Source: an uncultured Peptoniphilus sp. (GTDB lineage Bacteria > Bacillota > Clostridia > Tissierellales > Peptoniphilaceae). From it: DNA of 20,729 nucleotides. Positions within the stretch are counted from its first letter, which is position 1, and each line of letters begins with the position of its first letter. The stretch is taken from positions 1-20,729 of the forward strand of contig CAMQDG010000022.1 in the NCBI GenBank assembly GCA_946999425.1, in the 5' to 3' direction. Positions 1 through 8,813 of this stretch are shown here, piece after piece. A program made the position numbers and the translations under genes. The notes under the pieces are model-generated. The model did not search any database and had not been told where the DNA came from. It saw only the letters and a list, made by a program, of their open reading frames with translations.

Positions 1-1426
1 ATAAGTCGCTACTATAAAGGGCATATTTTATAAGTAGAAGCTCTCTTTGATTTTTACCTGAAAATATCCTTTTAGGCTTTATAAATTTCTTTTCAGTTTT
101 AAAGCTTCTTAATTTATTTTTTTTGCTTTCTCCATAATTTTTAGAATAAAGAGAAATATAATTCATTATTGCCTGTCTTGTAATTTTATATTCTGAAGAA
201 ATTTTTGTAATATAAACGTCTCTTTCTATGGGATTTTTAAGACTTGAAATAAGTTTTGCCACTTCTGTTGTAAAATTACTTTTTCCAAGGGATGAATTTA
301 AATCAAAATTTGCTTTTATTTTTTCGATTTTATAATCCATAAAATTCTTGGCTTCTTTTAAACAAAGTTCAAAATTTATTTTTCCATATTTTTTAATATA
401 CTCGTCAGGATCTAAATTGTTTGGCAAGCTTACAATTTTAGGCGCTATATCTTCAGATCTTAAAATTTCAATTGCTCTTTGAGTTGCTTTTATACCTGCT
501 GCATCTCCGTCATAGCAAATTAAAACTTCTTGTCCATATCTTTTAATTATTTTCGCCTGGTCGCTTGTAAGGGCAGTGCCAAGACTTGCTACACTATAAT
601 TTATACCACTTTTGTAAAGAGAAATAACATCCATATAGCCTTCAACAAGTAAAATTCTTTTTCTTTCACTATTTTGTGAAACTAAATTTAAGTTGTAGAG
701 ATTCCTTCCCTTGTGAAAAACTACTGTATCTCTTGAGTTTAGGTATTTAGGTTCTGATTTATCCATTACCCTTCCCCCAAATCCTAAGACTCTTTTTTTT
801 GTATCAATTATGGGAAACATTATTCTATTTCTAAATCTGTCATAATATTTTCCCTTATCCGATTTACTTATTAAGTTATATTCTGTCAGTTCTTCTTCCT
901 TAAAGCCCTTTGATTTTAAAAAGTTTTTTAGCCCATCCCAAGAGTCATCTGCATAGCCTAAACCAAATGTGTTTATTGTTTTTTCTTGAATGTCCCTTTT
1001 CTTCAAATATGAAAGAGCTTCTTTATTTTGTTTAAGCTTATTCATAAAATAAAGGGCAGCAAGCTTATTTGCCTCATAACATCTTTCTCTTTTATTAGTT
1101 TCTTCTTTGTAGTTTACGTTTTGTTTTGATTCTGCAAGTTCAATTCCATACTTATCTGCAAGAAAAATACAGGCTTCTCTAAAATTCATGTTTTCTCTTT
1201 TCATTACAAAAGTAATTACATCTCCACCTGCATGGCAACCAAAGCAGTGAAAAATTTGTTTTGAGGGGCTCACTGAAAAAGATGGGGTTTTTTCACCATG
1301 AAAAGGGCACAATCCCATATAGTTTGCGCCCCTTTTTTTTAAGTTGACATATTCAGAAATTAAATCTACAATATCCGCTCTTGATCTTATTTCATCAAGG
1401 ACGTCATCATTTATTATTAAGCTCAC
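1..1426 (-). CDS. dnaG: DNA primase DnaG, 3' end cut by window edge
   Basis: DNA primase makes the RNA primers for replication at the fork. I translated this frame by hand; it stays open to the left edge for 475 codons, against about 600 in the usual family. Visible are an N-terminal CHC2-type zinc finger (C40, H43, C61, C64, in MGLCPFHGEKTPSF and FHCFGCHAGGD) and a Toprim core (LLVEGYMDVISLY, about residues 255-270). The C-terminal DnaB-binding domain is missing because the window ends. The start is a GTG at 1424-1426, inside the last codons of dgt (20-nt overlap), with a weak GGGATGG ribosome site ahead; no in-frame ATG fits better. It is the last visible gene of the operon; sigA normally follows in Firmicutes. 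Family call is very firm, exact start fairly firm. Confidence 0.96.
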   Translation of the reverse strand, partial: MSLIINDDVLDEIRSRADIVDLISEYVNLKKRGANYMGLCPFHGEKTPSFSVSPSKQIFHCFGCHAGGDVITFVMKRENMNFREACIFLADKYGIELAESKQNVNYKEETNKRERCYEANKLAALYFMNKLKQNKEALSYLKKRDIQEKTINTFGLGYADDSWDGLKNFLKSKGFKEEELTEYNLISKSDKGKYYDRFRNRIMFPIIDTKKRVLGFGGRVMDKSEPKYLNSRDTVVFHKGRNLYNLNLVSQNSERKRILLVEGYMDVISLYKSGINYSVASLGTALTSDQAKIIKRYGQEVLICYDGDAAGIKATQRAIEILRSEDIAPKIVSLPNNLDPDEYIKKYGKINFELCLKEAKNFMDYKIEKIKANFDLNSSLGKSNFTTEVAKLISSLKNPIERDVYITKISSEYKITRQAIMNYISLYSKNYGESKKNKLRSFKTEKKFIKPKRIFSGKNQRELLLIKYALYSSDL

Positions 1427-2435
1427 GATTATCCCATCCCTTAGGAATATATATTTCTGCAAATACATTTATAGCATAAGTATCTGTCATTCCTGCTATA
1501 TAATCAGTTACTATATCATCGTCTGTATGATCTATATTTTCATAGATTTTTAAATGTTCTTTAGGAATTCTATTTAAATCTTTTTTATAAAAACGATATA
1601 AATTTTCCAAAAGTCTATTAACTTTTTCATCTTCTGCTTTTACAATTTTATCTAAATAGACCCTATTAAACATAAATTGCCTTAGTTTCATTGTTGCTTC
1701 ATAGTAATCTCTATCCATTTCTATAAGAGCTTTTCCATAACTTTTTCTAATAATGGCTGTTATCATGGAGTTTATTCTTTTTGAGTGAGTGTCTCCCAAA
1801 ATTTCTATTAATTCTTTAGGTAAGTCTTCACTGGATAAAATTCCTGCTCTTATAGCATCGTCTATGTCATGATTTATATAAGCAATTCTGTCTGCATATT
1901 TAATAATTTGTCCTTCAAGACTTGAAGCTAAATTGCTTCCACTATGATTTAAAATTCCGTCCTTAACTTCTTCTGTAAGATTTAATCCTACTCTATCTAT
2001 TTTATTTTCAAGAAGTTCTACTACTCTTAAACTTTGTTCATTATGTCTAAATCCATTGGGATGAAGTTTATTAAGTACTGCCTCTCCGCTATGTCCAAAG
2101 GGTGTATGGCCTAAGTCATGTCCAAGAGCAGTTGCTTCTACTAAATCTTCATTAAGTTCCAAAGCTCTTGCTATTGTTCTAGCAATTTGAGCAACTTCAA
2201 GAGTATGAGTTAATCTTGTTCTAAAATGATCTTTTCCGGGAGATATAAAAACCTGAGTTTTGTGCTTTAGTCTTCTGAAAGATTTTGAATGAATGATTCT
2301 ATCTCTATCCCTTTGGTATTCAGTTCTTATTAAATCCTTCTCTTCTTCTTTTTCCCTTTTTGTCCTATCTGCAAAAGAAGCATAAGGTTTTAAAATTAAA
2401 TGCTCAAGTTCTTCCCTTTTTTCTCTTAAATTCAT
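1407..2435 (-). CDS. dgt: dGTPase-like HD-domain triphosphohydrolase
   Basis: Deoxynucleoside triphosphate triphosphohydrolase-like protein (342 residues), which by family splits dNTPs into deoxynucleoside and triphosphate and so trims dNTP pools. The HD metal site is complete: H77 in RTRLTHTLEV, H106-D107 in LGHDLGHTPFGHSGE, and D182 in KYADRIAYINHDID. The length fits the shorter Dgt-like subfamily rather than the roughly 500-residue E. coli enzyme, so the preferred substrate is uncertain. Its ATG at 2433-2435 shares one base with the stop of ppsR (TAATG), and its end overlaps the dnaG start. Placement directly before dnaG links dNTP control with replication; B. subtilis has yqxD at this place instead. 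Confidence 0.93.
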   Translation of the reverse strand: MNLREKREELEHLILKPYASFADRTKREKEEEKDLIRTEYQRDRDRIIHSKSFRRLKHKTQVFISPGKDHFRTRLTHTLEVAQIARTIARALELNEDLVEATALGHDLGHTPFGHSGEAVLNKLHPNGFRHNEQSLRVVELLENKIDRVGLNLTEEVKDGILNHSGSNLASSLEGQIIKYADRIAYINHDIDDAIRAGILSSEDLPKELIEILGDTHSKRINSMITAIIRKSYGKALIEMDRDYYEATMKLRQFMFNRVYLDKIVKAEDEKVNRLLENLYRFYKKDLNRIPKEHLKIYENIDHTDDDIVTDYIAGMTDTYAINVFAEIYIPKGWDNRELNNK

Positions 2436-3250
2436 TAAAGACCCTTTCTCTTAATATGATCAAGAATTATTTCCGCTGTTTCTTCAATAGCCTTGTCAGT
2501 TACATCTATAACTATACAACCTATTTTTTCCATAATTTTTTTTGAATACTCAAGTTCTTCTCTGATTCTATCAAAATTTGCATATCTTGCTCCTGATGAA
2601 AGTCCCAAAGACTTTAACCTTTCTTCTCTTATTGTTATAAGTTTTTCCGGTCTACATATAAGACCTATTACCCTATCTACATCTTTTTCAAAAACTTCTT
2701 TAGGAACTCCAACTTCTGGTACAAGAGGTATATTAGCAACTTTATAAAATTTATTTGCAAGATACATGGAAAGAGGAGTTTTTGATGTTCTTGAAATTCC
2801 TACAAGGCAAATATCAGCTTTCCTTGCTCCTCTGGGATCTTTTCCATCATCATACTTTACTGCAAATTCAATCGCTTCAACTTTTTTAAAATAGTTTTCA
2901 TCAAGTCGTCTTATTAATCCTGGTTCACGCAATGGAGGATAGCCAAATATTTCTTCTATTTGTGCCATAGGCTGACCCATTACATCTACAATGTGTAAAT
3001 TTAATTCTTTAGCCCTATTTTGTATAAAAGTTCTTGTTTCCTCTACAACATTTGTGTAAAAAATAATAGATTTTTCATATTTTGCAGCTAAATCTAAAAT
3101 AGGCCCTATTTGTTCAACACTGTTATGGTAGGGAAATCTCTTTATGTTAAAATTTGAGGATTCAAATTGTTTTACCGCAGCTTTTGCTATTAATTCTCCT
3201 GTTTCACCTACAGAATCAGAAATAACAAATATATTTAAAAAATTATCCAT
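2435..3250 (-). CDS. ppsR: PPDK regulatory protein (kinase/pyrophosphorylase)
   Basis: DUF299-family bifunctional protein of 271 residues. In characterised relatives it inactivates pyruvate phosphate dikinase by ADP-dependent phosphorylation and reactivates it by phosphate-dependent removal. The P-loop-like signature GISRTSKTP is at residues 151-159, and the N-terminus (NIFVISDSVGETGE) is typical. I place the start at ATG 3248-3250: a clear GGAGG lies just upstream, and the ATG shares one base with the ccpN stop (TAATG). An in-frame start 20 codons earlier would lie inside ccpN and adds residues foreign to the family. B. subtilis has the same ccpN-yqfL pair, where YqfL modulates CcpN. Here it implies a PPDK gene elsewhere in the genome. 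Confidence 0.94.
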   Translation of the reverse strand: MDNFLNIFVISDSVGETGELIAKAAVKQFESSNFNIKRFPYHNSVEQIGPILDLAAKYEKSIIFYTNVVEETRTFIQNRAKELNLHIVDVMGQPMAQIEEIFGYPPLREPGLIRRLDENYFKKVEAIEFAVKYDDGKDPRGARKADICLVGISRTSKTPLSMYLANKFYKVANIPLVPEVGVPKEVFEKDVDRVIGLICRPEKLITIREERLKSLGLSSGARYANFDRIREELEYSKKIMEKIGCIVIDVTDKAIEETAEIILDHIKRKGL

Positions 3251-3867
3251 TATTTTTCCTCCATTTGTCCAAATTCTACAAATAAATCCAATATATTTGT
3301 CTTTGTCCATCTTCCAAGAACTTTCCCATTCTCATCAACTACAGGCATTCCGTCAAACTCATGAACAAAAAGTTCCTTTGCAGCTTCATAAACATTCATC
3401 TTAGGATCTATTGTCATTATATTAGGCATTCTTGTCATAATAATATCTATGGGAGTTTTTGTAAGTTCCAGATTTCCAAGACTTGCTCTTATTAAATCTT
3501 TTCTTGAAACAACTCCCCTTATATAAGAATTTTCAACAATAAATAAAGTTCCTATGTTATTTATAAACATTTCAACTATTGAATCATAAATACTTGTTCC
3601 AATTTCAACAGCATAAGGAACGCTCATATGATCTTCAACAATAGTATTTCTAACCCTATCTTTGAAAGATTTTAGTTCCACCATGCCCTTGTAAAAATAT
3701 CCGTATTTAGGTCTTGCTCCTAAAATATCAATCATGGTTAAAACTGCCAGATCAGGTCTTATAGTTGCTCTTGATAATTTTAAAGCGTCGGCAATTTCAT
3801 CTCCAGTTATAGGCTGAGATTTTTTAACTATATCTACAATTTTTGCCTGTCTTTTGGATAATTCCAT
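3250..3867 (-). CDS. ccpN: CcpN-like repressor, HTH plus two CBS domains
   Basis: Transcription regulator of 205 residues. An N-terminal winged helix-turn-helix (about 5-60, with ITGDEIADALKLSRATIRPD) is followed by two CBS domains (about 77-135 and 140-198), which in relatives bind adenine nucleotides. B. subtilis CcpN represses gluconeogenic genes on glucose. Size, domain order and position between glyS and the PPDK regulator gene all match. The ATG lies 9 nt after the glyS stop with a modest GGTGA ribosome site. Because it is deep in a housekeeping operon, its level is probably steady and its control ligand-based; that part is inference. I see no candidate operator for it in this window. 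Confidence 0.9.
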   Translation of the reverse strand: MELSKRQAKIVDIVKKSQPITGDEIADALKLSRATIRPDLAVLTMIDILGARPKYGYFYKGMVELKSFKDRVRNTIVEDHMSVPYAVEIGTSIYDSIVEMFINNIGTLFIVENSYIRGVVSRKDLIRASLGNLELTKTPIDIIMTRMPNIMTIDPKMNVYEAAKELFVHEFDGMPVVDENGKVLGRWTKTNILDLFVEFGQMEEK

Positions 3868-3876
3868 TTTTCACCA

Positions 3877-5943
3877 TCATTCCGCTATTTTTTCAATATT
3901 TAAAACTTCTTTCAGTGAATTGTCAATTTCTTTAAGCATTGCCAATCTATTATTTTTAAGTTCTTCATCCTCTGTAAGAACCATAATATTATCAAAATAA
4001 TTGTTTATTTCTTTTACAATAGTCTTAAAAATCTCTAAAGCTTCAGTGTATCTCTTTGTTGTTATTGAGTCATTAAAGGATTCTTTTATACTTTCATAAG
4101 CTGAGAAAAATTCCTTTTCTTCATCTTCTTTTAAAAGAGTAACGTCAAATGTTCCCTCAGTATATTTTTTTGCTAAATTATGGATTCTCTTTATAGCATC
4201 AACTAATTCTGTCTTATTTTCTTTAAAATATTCTTGAAGTTTATCAGCTTTTATACTTACATCCACAATTGATTTTGAATCATCTATAACGGCATCAATT
4301 ATGTCATATCTTATATTTCTTTCTTCAAGGATATTTTTAAGTCTTCCCTTGAAAAATTCAATGATTTGTCCCTTTACTTTTTCATAATCAAAGGTTAAAT
4401 TATTTTCCTGAACATAATTATAAAGTGCATAATCTGCAATTTTTTCCAAGTTTACATCCCAATTTCTTTCAAGAATAATATTAATTACACCTATAGCAAG
4501 CCTTCTTAATGCAAAGGGATCTTGAGAACCTGTTGGCACAAGACCTATGGCAAAAAGTCCCACTATGGTATCAATTTTATCTGCAATTGCAAGGATTGAA
4601 CCTGTTGTTGATTTTGGCAATTCATCTCCTGCAAATCTTGGTAAATAATGTTCATAAATTGCCTTGGAAACAATTTTTTCTTCCCCTGAAAGTTCTGCAT
4701 AAATACTTCCCATAAGGCCTTGAAGTTCAGTAAATTCAGTAACCATATGAGTTGTTAAGTCAGCCTTTGCAAGGATTGAAGCCCTATCAAGCGCATCTAT
4801 AGTTTCATCAGCTACTTCAAGGTATTCTCCAATTTGACCACTTAATTTTTTTATTCTTTGAGATTTTTCATACATTGTTCCAAGTTTATCTTGAAAAATC
4901 AAACCATGTAAAGAATCTACATAATCTTCAAGAGGTTTTGAAATATCTTCCTTGTAGAAAAATTTTGCATCTTCAAGTCTTGCTCCTAAGACTTTTTCAT
5001 TTCCCCTTGCTACTACTTCTTCATGGTCTGATGTACCATTTCTAATTGTTATAAAATATGGAAGCAATTCTCCATCCTCTCCATAAATAGGAATAAATCT
5101 TAAATGGTCTCTCATAGGAGTTGTTATTACCGCCTTAGGAAGAGATAGATATTCTTCTTTTACATTTCCTACAATAGGAGTTGGATATTCGTTTATAAAA
5201 GTAAGTTCTTCTAAAAGGTCTTCGTCTTCATAGATTTCTCCCCCCAAAGATTTTGCCTTCTTTTTAGAACCATATTTAATTATTTCTTTTCTTTCTTCTT
5301 GATTTAAAATAACATAGTTTTCTTTTAAAAGTTTTTCATAATTATTGACATGATCTATAAGGATATTGTCTGAGCCTAAAAATCTGTGTCCTCTTGTTAC
5401 ATTTGAAACTTTAATACCTTCAAAATCAAATTCCCAAACTTCAGAATCTGCCATGGAAACAACCCATCTTATAGGTCTTGCAAATCTTATATTTTTTCCG
5501 CCCCATCTCATATTTTTAGGGAAATTTATAGATTTAATTAAATTAGCTATTTCTGTTTTAAATAAATCTTTTGTTAAAAGACCTTTTTTATGGATAAAAC
5601 CATAGGCATATTCAGTTCCTTTAAGCTCTCTAAACTCTATATCATCAAGGCTCAAACCTTGTGATTTCATAAAACCTTCTAGGGGTTTACTTGGCTTATT
5701 TTCTTCATCAAAACATATTTTTTTAGAAGGTCCCTTAACCCATTCTTCAATGTCTTCTTGATTCTTATCTATATCATTTATAAAAAGAGTAAGTCTTCTT
5801 GGGCTTGCGTAAACCTCAGTTGAACTAAATCCTATTAAATTTTCTTTAAGAAGTTTTTCAGCTTTTTCTTTTAATTGGCTAAGTGCCATTTTAACGTACC
5901 TTGCAGGTAATTCTTCAACTCCGATTTCAAGTAAATATCTCAC
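3877..5943 (-). CDS. glyS: Glycyl-tRNA synthetase beta subunit
   Basis: Beta subunit (688 residues, normal length) of the alpha2beta2 bacterial glycyl-tRNA synthetase. It carries the tRNA-binding parts and acts with GlyQ to charge tRNA-Gly. Typical stretches are the N-terminus (LLEIGVEELPARY), NMRWGGKNIRFARPIRW and the HD-like middle region (LAKADLTTHMVTEFTELQG). The start is a GTG at 5941-5943 overlapping the glyQ TAG by one base (TAGTG), preceded by a strong AAAGGAGG. That tight coupling should keep subunit synthesis balanced. The protein appears intact. Confidence 0.97.
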   Translation of the reverse strand: MRYLLEIGVEELPARYVKMALSQLKEKAEKLLKENLIGFSSTEVYASPRRLTLFINDIDKNQEDIEEWVKGPSKKICFDEENKPSKPLEGFMKSQGLSLDDIEFRELKGTEYAYGFIHKKGLLTKDLFKTEIANLIKSINFPKNMRWGGKNIRFARPIRWVVSMADSEVWEFDFEGIKVSNVTRGHRFLGSDNILIDHVNNYEKLLKENYVILNQEERKEIIKYGSKKKAKSLGGEIYEDEDLLEELTFINEYPTPIVGNVKEEYLSLPKAVITTPMRDHLRFIPIYGEDGELLPYFITIRNGTSDHEEVVARGNEKVLGARLEDAKFFYKEDISKPLEDYVDSLHGLIFQDKLGTMYEKSQRIKKLSGQIGEYLEVADETIDALDRASILAKADLTTHMVTEFTELQGLMGSIYAELSGEEKIVSKAIYEHYLPRFAGDELPKSTTGSILAIADKIDTIVGLFAIGLVPTGSQDPFALRRLAIGVINIILERNWDVNLEKIADYALYNYVQENNLTFDYEKVKGQIIEFFKGRLKNILEERNIRYDIIDAVIDDSKSIVDVSIKADKLQEYFKENKTELVDAIKRIHNLAKKYTEGTFDVTLLKEDEEKEFFSAYESIKESFNDSITTKRYTEALEIFKTIVKEINNYFDNIMVLTEDEELKNNRLAMLKEIDNSLKEVLNIEKIAE

Positions 5944-6830
5944 TAAAATTCCTCCTTTAAGCTGTCTTTTAAAGGATATCCCATATCTTCTCTTTGTTTT
6001 AAATATCCTCTTGCAACTTTTGATGCCAAGTTTCTAACCCTTGAAATATATGAAGCCCTTTGAGATACAGATACGGCACCTCTTGCATCAAGTAAATTAA
6101 ATGCATGGGAACATTTTAATACATAGTCATAGGCAGGTAAAACTAAACCAAGATCAATAACTCTTAAACTTTCTTTTTCATAAATGTCAAAAAGTGATTT
6201 TAACATTTCTACATCTGCAACTTCAAAACTGTATTTTGATTGTTCAAACTCATTTATTTTAAAAATATCTCCATAAGATATTTTTTCGTTCCACATAATG
6301 TCATAAACAGTTTCCACATTTTGTAGATACATGGCTATTCTTTCAAGACCATAAGTTAATTCAGCTGATTCCAATTGACAGGGAACTCCTCCTACTTGTT
6401 GAAAATAAGTAAATTGAGTAACTTCCATCCCATCAAGCCAAACTTCCCAACCAAGACCCCATGCTCCTACTGTGGGAGATTCCCAGTTGTCTTCAACAAA
6501 CCTTATGTCATGAATCTTTGTATCTATTCCTATTGCTTCAAGGCTTCCTAAATAAAGTTCTTGAACATTTTCAGGAGATGGTTTTAAAATAACTTGAAGT
6601 TGGTGATGTTGATAAAGTCTATTAGGATTTTCTCCATATCTTCCATCTGCAGGTCTTCTTGAAGGCTCTACATAAACAACTCTCCATGGTTCCGGTCCAA
6701 GAGCCTTCAAAAAGGTGGACGGATTCATAGTGCCTGCACCTTTTTCAGTGTCGTAGGCCTCCATAATAACCGCTCCTCTTTCCATCCAATAATTTTGTAA
6801 TTTTTTAATTAAATCTTGAAAGTATAACAT
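5943..6830 (-). CDS. glyQ: Glycyl-tRNA synthetase alpha subunit
   Basis: Catalytic alpha subunit (295 residues) of the heterotetrameric glycyl-tRNA synthetase, a class II enzyme that activates glycine with ATP. Family stretches include [37 protein letters not shown] and [13 protein letters not shown] near the N-terminus. The ATG at 6828-6830 follows a GGGGGAG ribosome site, 14 nt after the recO stop. There is no room for a glycine T-box leader, which often controls glyQS in Firmicutes, so expression here seems to depend on the long operon. Confidence 0.97.
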   Translation of the reverse strand: MLYFQDLIKKLQNYWMERGAVIMEAYDTEKGAGTMNPSTFLKALGPEPWRVVYVEPSRRPADGRYGENPNRLYQHHQLQVILKPSPENVQELYLGSLEAIGIDTKIHDIRFVEDNWESPTVGAWGLGWEVWLDGMEVTQFTYFQQVGGVPCQLESAELTYGLERIAMYLQNVETVYDIMWNEKISYGDIFKINEFEQSKYSFEVADVEMLKSLFDIYEKESLRVIDLGLVLPAYDYVLKCSHAFNLLDARGAVSVSQRASYISRVRNLASKVARGYLKQREDMGYPLKDSLKEEF

Positions 6831-6844
6831 TTACTCCCCCTCTT

Positions 6845-7522
6845 TTATAACAATTTCAATGAATTAAAATCTTTTATCTCAAGATTATACTTTATATATT
6901 TTAGTACAATTTCAAATAAAAAGTCATCCGATAAATTTTTTTCATACTCTCCACTAAGATCACTGTATAATAAAAATTTTAAATACTCTTTTTCTTCTTC
7001 CTTAATTAAATAAGAATCCAAGCTTACATCATTTTCATTAACCATTCCTCCATTTTCAATGGAAAAATAATTTCCAACCATAGATGGACGAAATCCCATA
7101 AAACTAATGTATTTAAGAAAAAAAGCTGTTGTAATTGCCTTTTTATTTTTACTGTCCGGTAAAACTTTTAAATATTTTGCAAGTAAATCAAAGGTTTTTT
7201 TATTTATTTCAGACTCAAAATTACTTTTTTCGTAAAGTTCAACAATCATTGACCCATAAATAAAAGATTCATAGTCCTTTCTTAAATCATAATTTAAGCT
7301 AATTATCGTTGCTTTTTGTATATAGAAAAAATTCCCTTGTTTTTTTAGTCTGTAACTGTTGTGAGAAAATATTTGAGATGAAGCTGTAAAAGGAGAAGAT
7401 TTTCTTAAAGCCCCCTTGGCATAAATGGAAATAAGTCCCAGTTGCCTTGAATATACTTTTAAAATCTTCGAGCTTTCTTTTATTTTCAGCTCATTTAATA
7501 CAATCCCTTCAGTTTCTATCAT
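6845..7522 (-). CDS. recO: DNA repair protein RecO, cysteine-free variant
   Basis: RecO (225 residues) helps load RecA onto SSB-coated single-stranded DNA during RecF-pathway repair and anneals complementary strands. The N-terminal OB-fold start is typical (ETEGIVLNELKIKESSKIL, then VYSRQLGLISIYAKGAL). The middle helical region contains a GFRP element (FMGFRPSMVGNYFS). Many Firmicutes RecO proteins have a four-cysteine zinc site after this element; this protein has no cysteine at all, so the zinc site has been lost. E. coli RecO also lacks zinc, so function need not be lost. The ATG overlaps the era stop by four bases (ATGA). Its place between era and glyQ is the standard Firmicutes order. 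Confidence 0.9.
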   Translation of the reverse strand: MIETEGIVLNELKIKESSKILKVYSRQLGLISIYAKGALRKSSPFTASSQIFSHNSYRLKKQGNFFYIQKATIISLNYDLRKDYESFIYGSMIVELYEKSNFESEINKKTFDLLAKYLKVLPDSKNKKAITTAFFLKYISFMGFRPSMVGNYFSIENGGMVNENDVSLDSYLIKEEEKEYLKFLLYSDLSGEYEKNLSDDFLFEIVLKYIKYNLEIKDFNSLKLL

Positions 7523-8406
7523 TTATAGCCAAGTCCTTTTAATCTTCTGTCATTATCTCGCCAATTTTTATCAACTTTTACCCAAAGTTTTAAATTAACT
7601 CTACCTCCAATTAAATTTTCAATGTCAAGTCTTGCCTCAGTGCCGATTTTTTTCAACATAGATCCGTTTTTTCCTATTAAAATCCCCTTGTGAGAATCCT
7701 TTTCGCAATAGATAACAGCCTCTATTTCACTTAAGCCCTTTTCATTGTCATGCATAGATTCAATTGTTACAGCAATTCCATGAGGAACCTCTTCCTTTAA
7801 GTTTAAAAGGGCTTTTTCTCTTATTATTTCAGATACAATAAATTTAATCGGTCTGTCAGTTAAAATATCATCGGGATAATACTTGGGTCCCTCTGGCAAT
7901 AAATCTTTTAAAATTTTCATAAATTCTTCTATGCCGTCGCCCATCATTGCACTTATGGGGATTATTTCTTCAAAGTTAAGCTCATCCTTATATAGATTTA
8001 TAATATCTAAAAGCTCTTCCTTTTTAACTTGGTCAATTTTATTTATAAGCAAAATAATTTTTAAATTTTTTGGTGCTTTTTTTAAAAGATCTATTATCAT
8101 CCTGTCAAGTCTTCCGATTTTTGTTGAAGTGTCTACAAGATAAGTTACTATATCAACTTCATCTAAAGAACTTTCAGACTCTTTTTGCATAAATTTTCCA
8201 AGCTCATTTCCCGGTTTTTGTATTCCTGGTGTATCTAAAAATATTATTTGTGAATCTTCGTCATTATAAATTATTGAAATTTTATTTCTTGTTGTCTGGG
8301 GCTTACTGGAAACCGCAGAAATTTTTTCTCCAATTAGTCTATTAAGAAGAGTACTTTTTCCTACATTAGGTCTTCCAAGCACTCCAACATAACCTGATTT
8401 AAACAT
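7519..8406 (-). CDS. era: GTPase Era, ribosome small-subunit maturation
   Basis: Era is an essential GTPase that binds the 3' end of 16S rRNA and assists 30S assembly. The G domain shows G1 (GRPNVGKST, about residues 11-19), G3 (DTPG) and G4 (NKID). A C-terminal KH domain contains HKGILIGKNGSMLKKIG. Length is about 295 residues, normal. Two ATG codons stand side by side, 8407-8409 and 8404-8406. The ribosome site AGAGG is only two bases from the first but five from the second, so I choose the second. The gene begins within the last codons of cdd, an arrangement also seen in Bacillus (cdd-era). Confidence 0.97.
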   Translation of the reverse strand: MFKSGYVGVLGRPNVGKSTLLNRLIGEKISAVSSKPQTTRNKISIIYNDEDSQIIFLDTPGIQKPGNELGKFMQKESESSLDEVDIVTYLVDTSTKIGRLDRMIIDLLKKAPKNLKIILLINKIDQVKKEELLDIINLYKDELNFEEIIPISAMMGDGIEEFMKILKDLLPEGPKYYPDDILTDRPIKFIVSEIIREKALLNLKEEVPHGIAVTIESMHDNEKGLSEIEAVIYCEKDSHKGILIGKNGSMLKKIGTEARLDIENLIGGRVNLKLWVKVDKNWRDNDRRLKGLGYK

Positions 8407-8806
8407 CATTACCTCTATTTAAGTATTCGGGGCCAAAACTATGGGGCAAAAGTTCTTCTAAAGTATAAATCTTATAATCATCCACTGAATTTGCAACAAC
8501 TATCAATGGATTTTTAGAAAATTCTCTAATAACTTGTCTGCACACTCCACATGGAAATGTGTCCTTTGCGTCCCCTGTTATGACTATTTTTTTAATTTCA
8601 CGCTTACCTTCGCTTATGGCTTTAAAAATTGCAGTTCTCTCCGCACAATTTGTAGGAGAATAGGAAGCAATTTCTATGTTTCCTCCTGTATAAATACTTC
8701 CGTCTTCCATCTCAACAGCTGCCCCTACTCTAAAGTTAGAATAAGGTGTATAGGTCGATTTTTCTTTTGCTTCAAGGGCAAACTCAATTAAATTTTTTAA
8801 TTCCAT
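8399..8806 (-). CDS. cdd: Cytidine deaminase
   Basis: Small tetrameric-type cytidine deaminase (135 residues), converting cytidine and deoxycytidine to the uridine forms in pyrimidine salvage. The zinc site is complete: C54-A-E56 in TNCAERTAIFKA and C86/C89 in FPCGVCRQVI, with the substrate-binding YSNFRVGAA near residues 22-30. The start at ATG 8804-8806 follows AGAGG with good spacing. A longer in-frame reading of 14 more residues reaches back into dgkA and has no ribosome site at its start. It lies 7 nt after dgkA and its end overlaps the era start. Confidence 0.96.
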   Translation of the reverse strand: MELKNLIEFALEAKEKSTYTPYSNFRVGAAVEMEDGSIYTGGNIEIASYSPTNCAERTAIFKAISEGKREIKKIVITGDAKDTFPCGVCRQVIREFSKNPLIVVANSVDDYKIYTLEELLPHSFGPEYLNRGNDV

Positions 8807-8813
8807 AAAACCT

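Noticed and set aside
4509..4715. Plus-strand frames opposite glyS, era, polA and others
   Set aside because: They are antisense shadows of well-supported genes with low-complexity, Leu- and Phe-rich translations.
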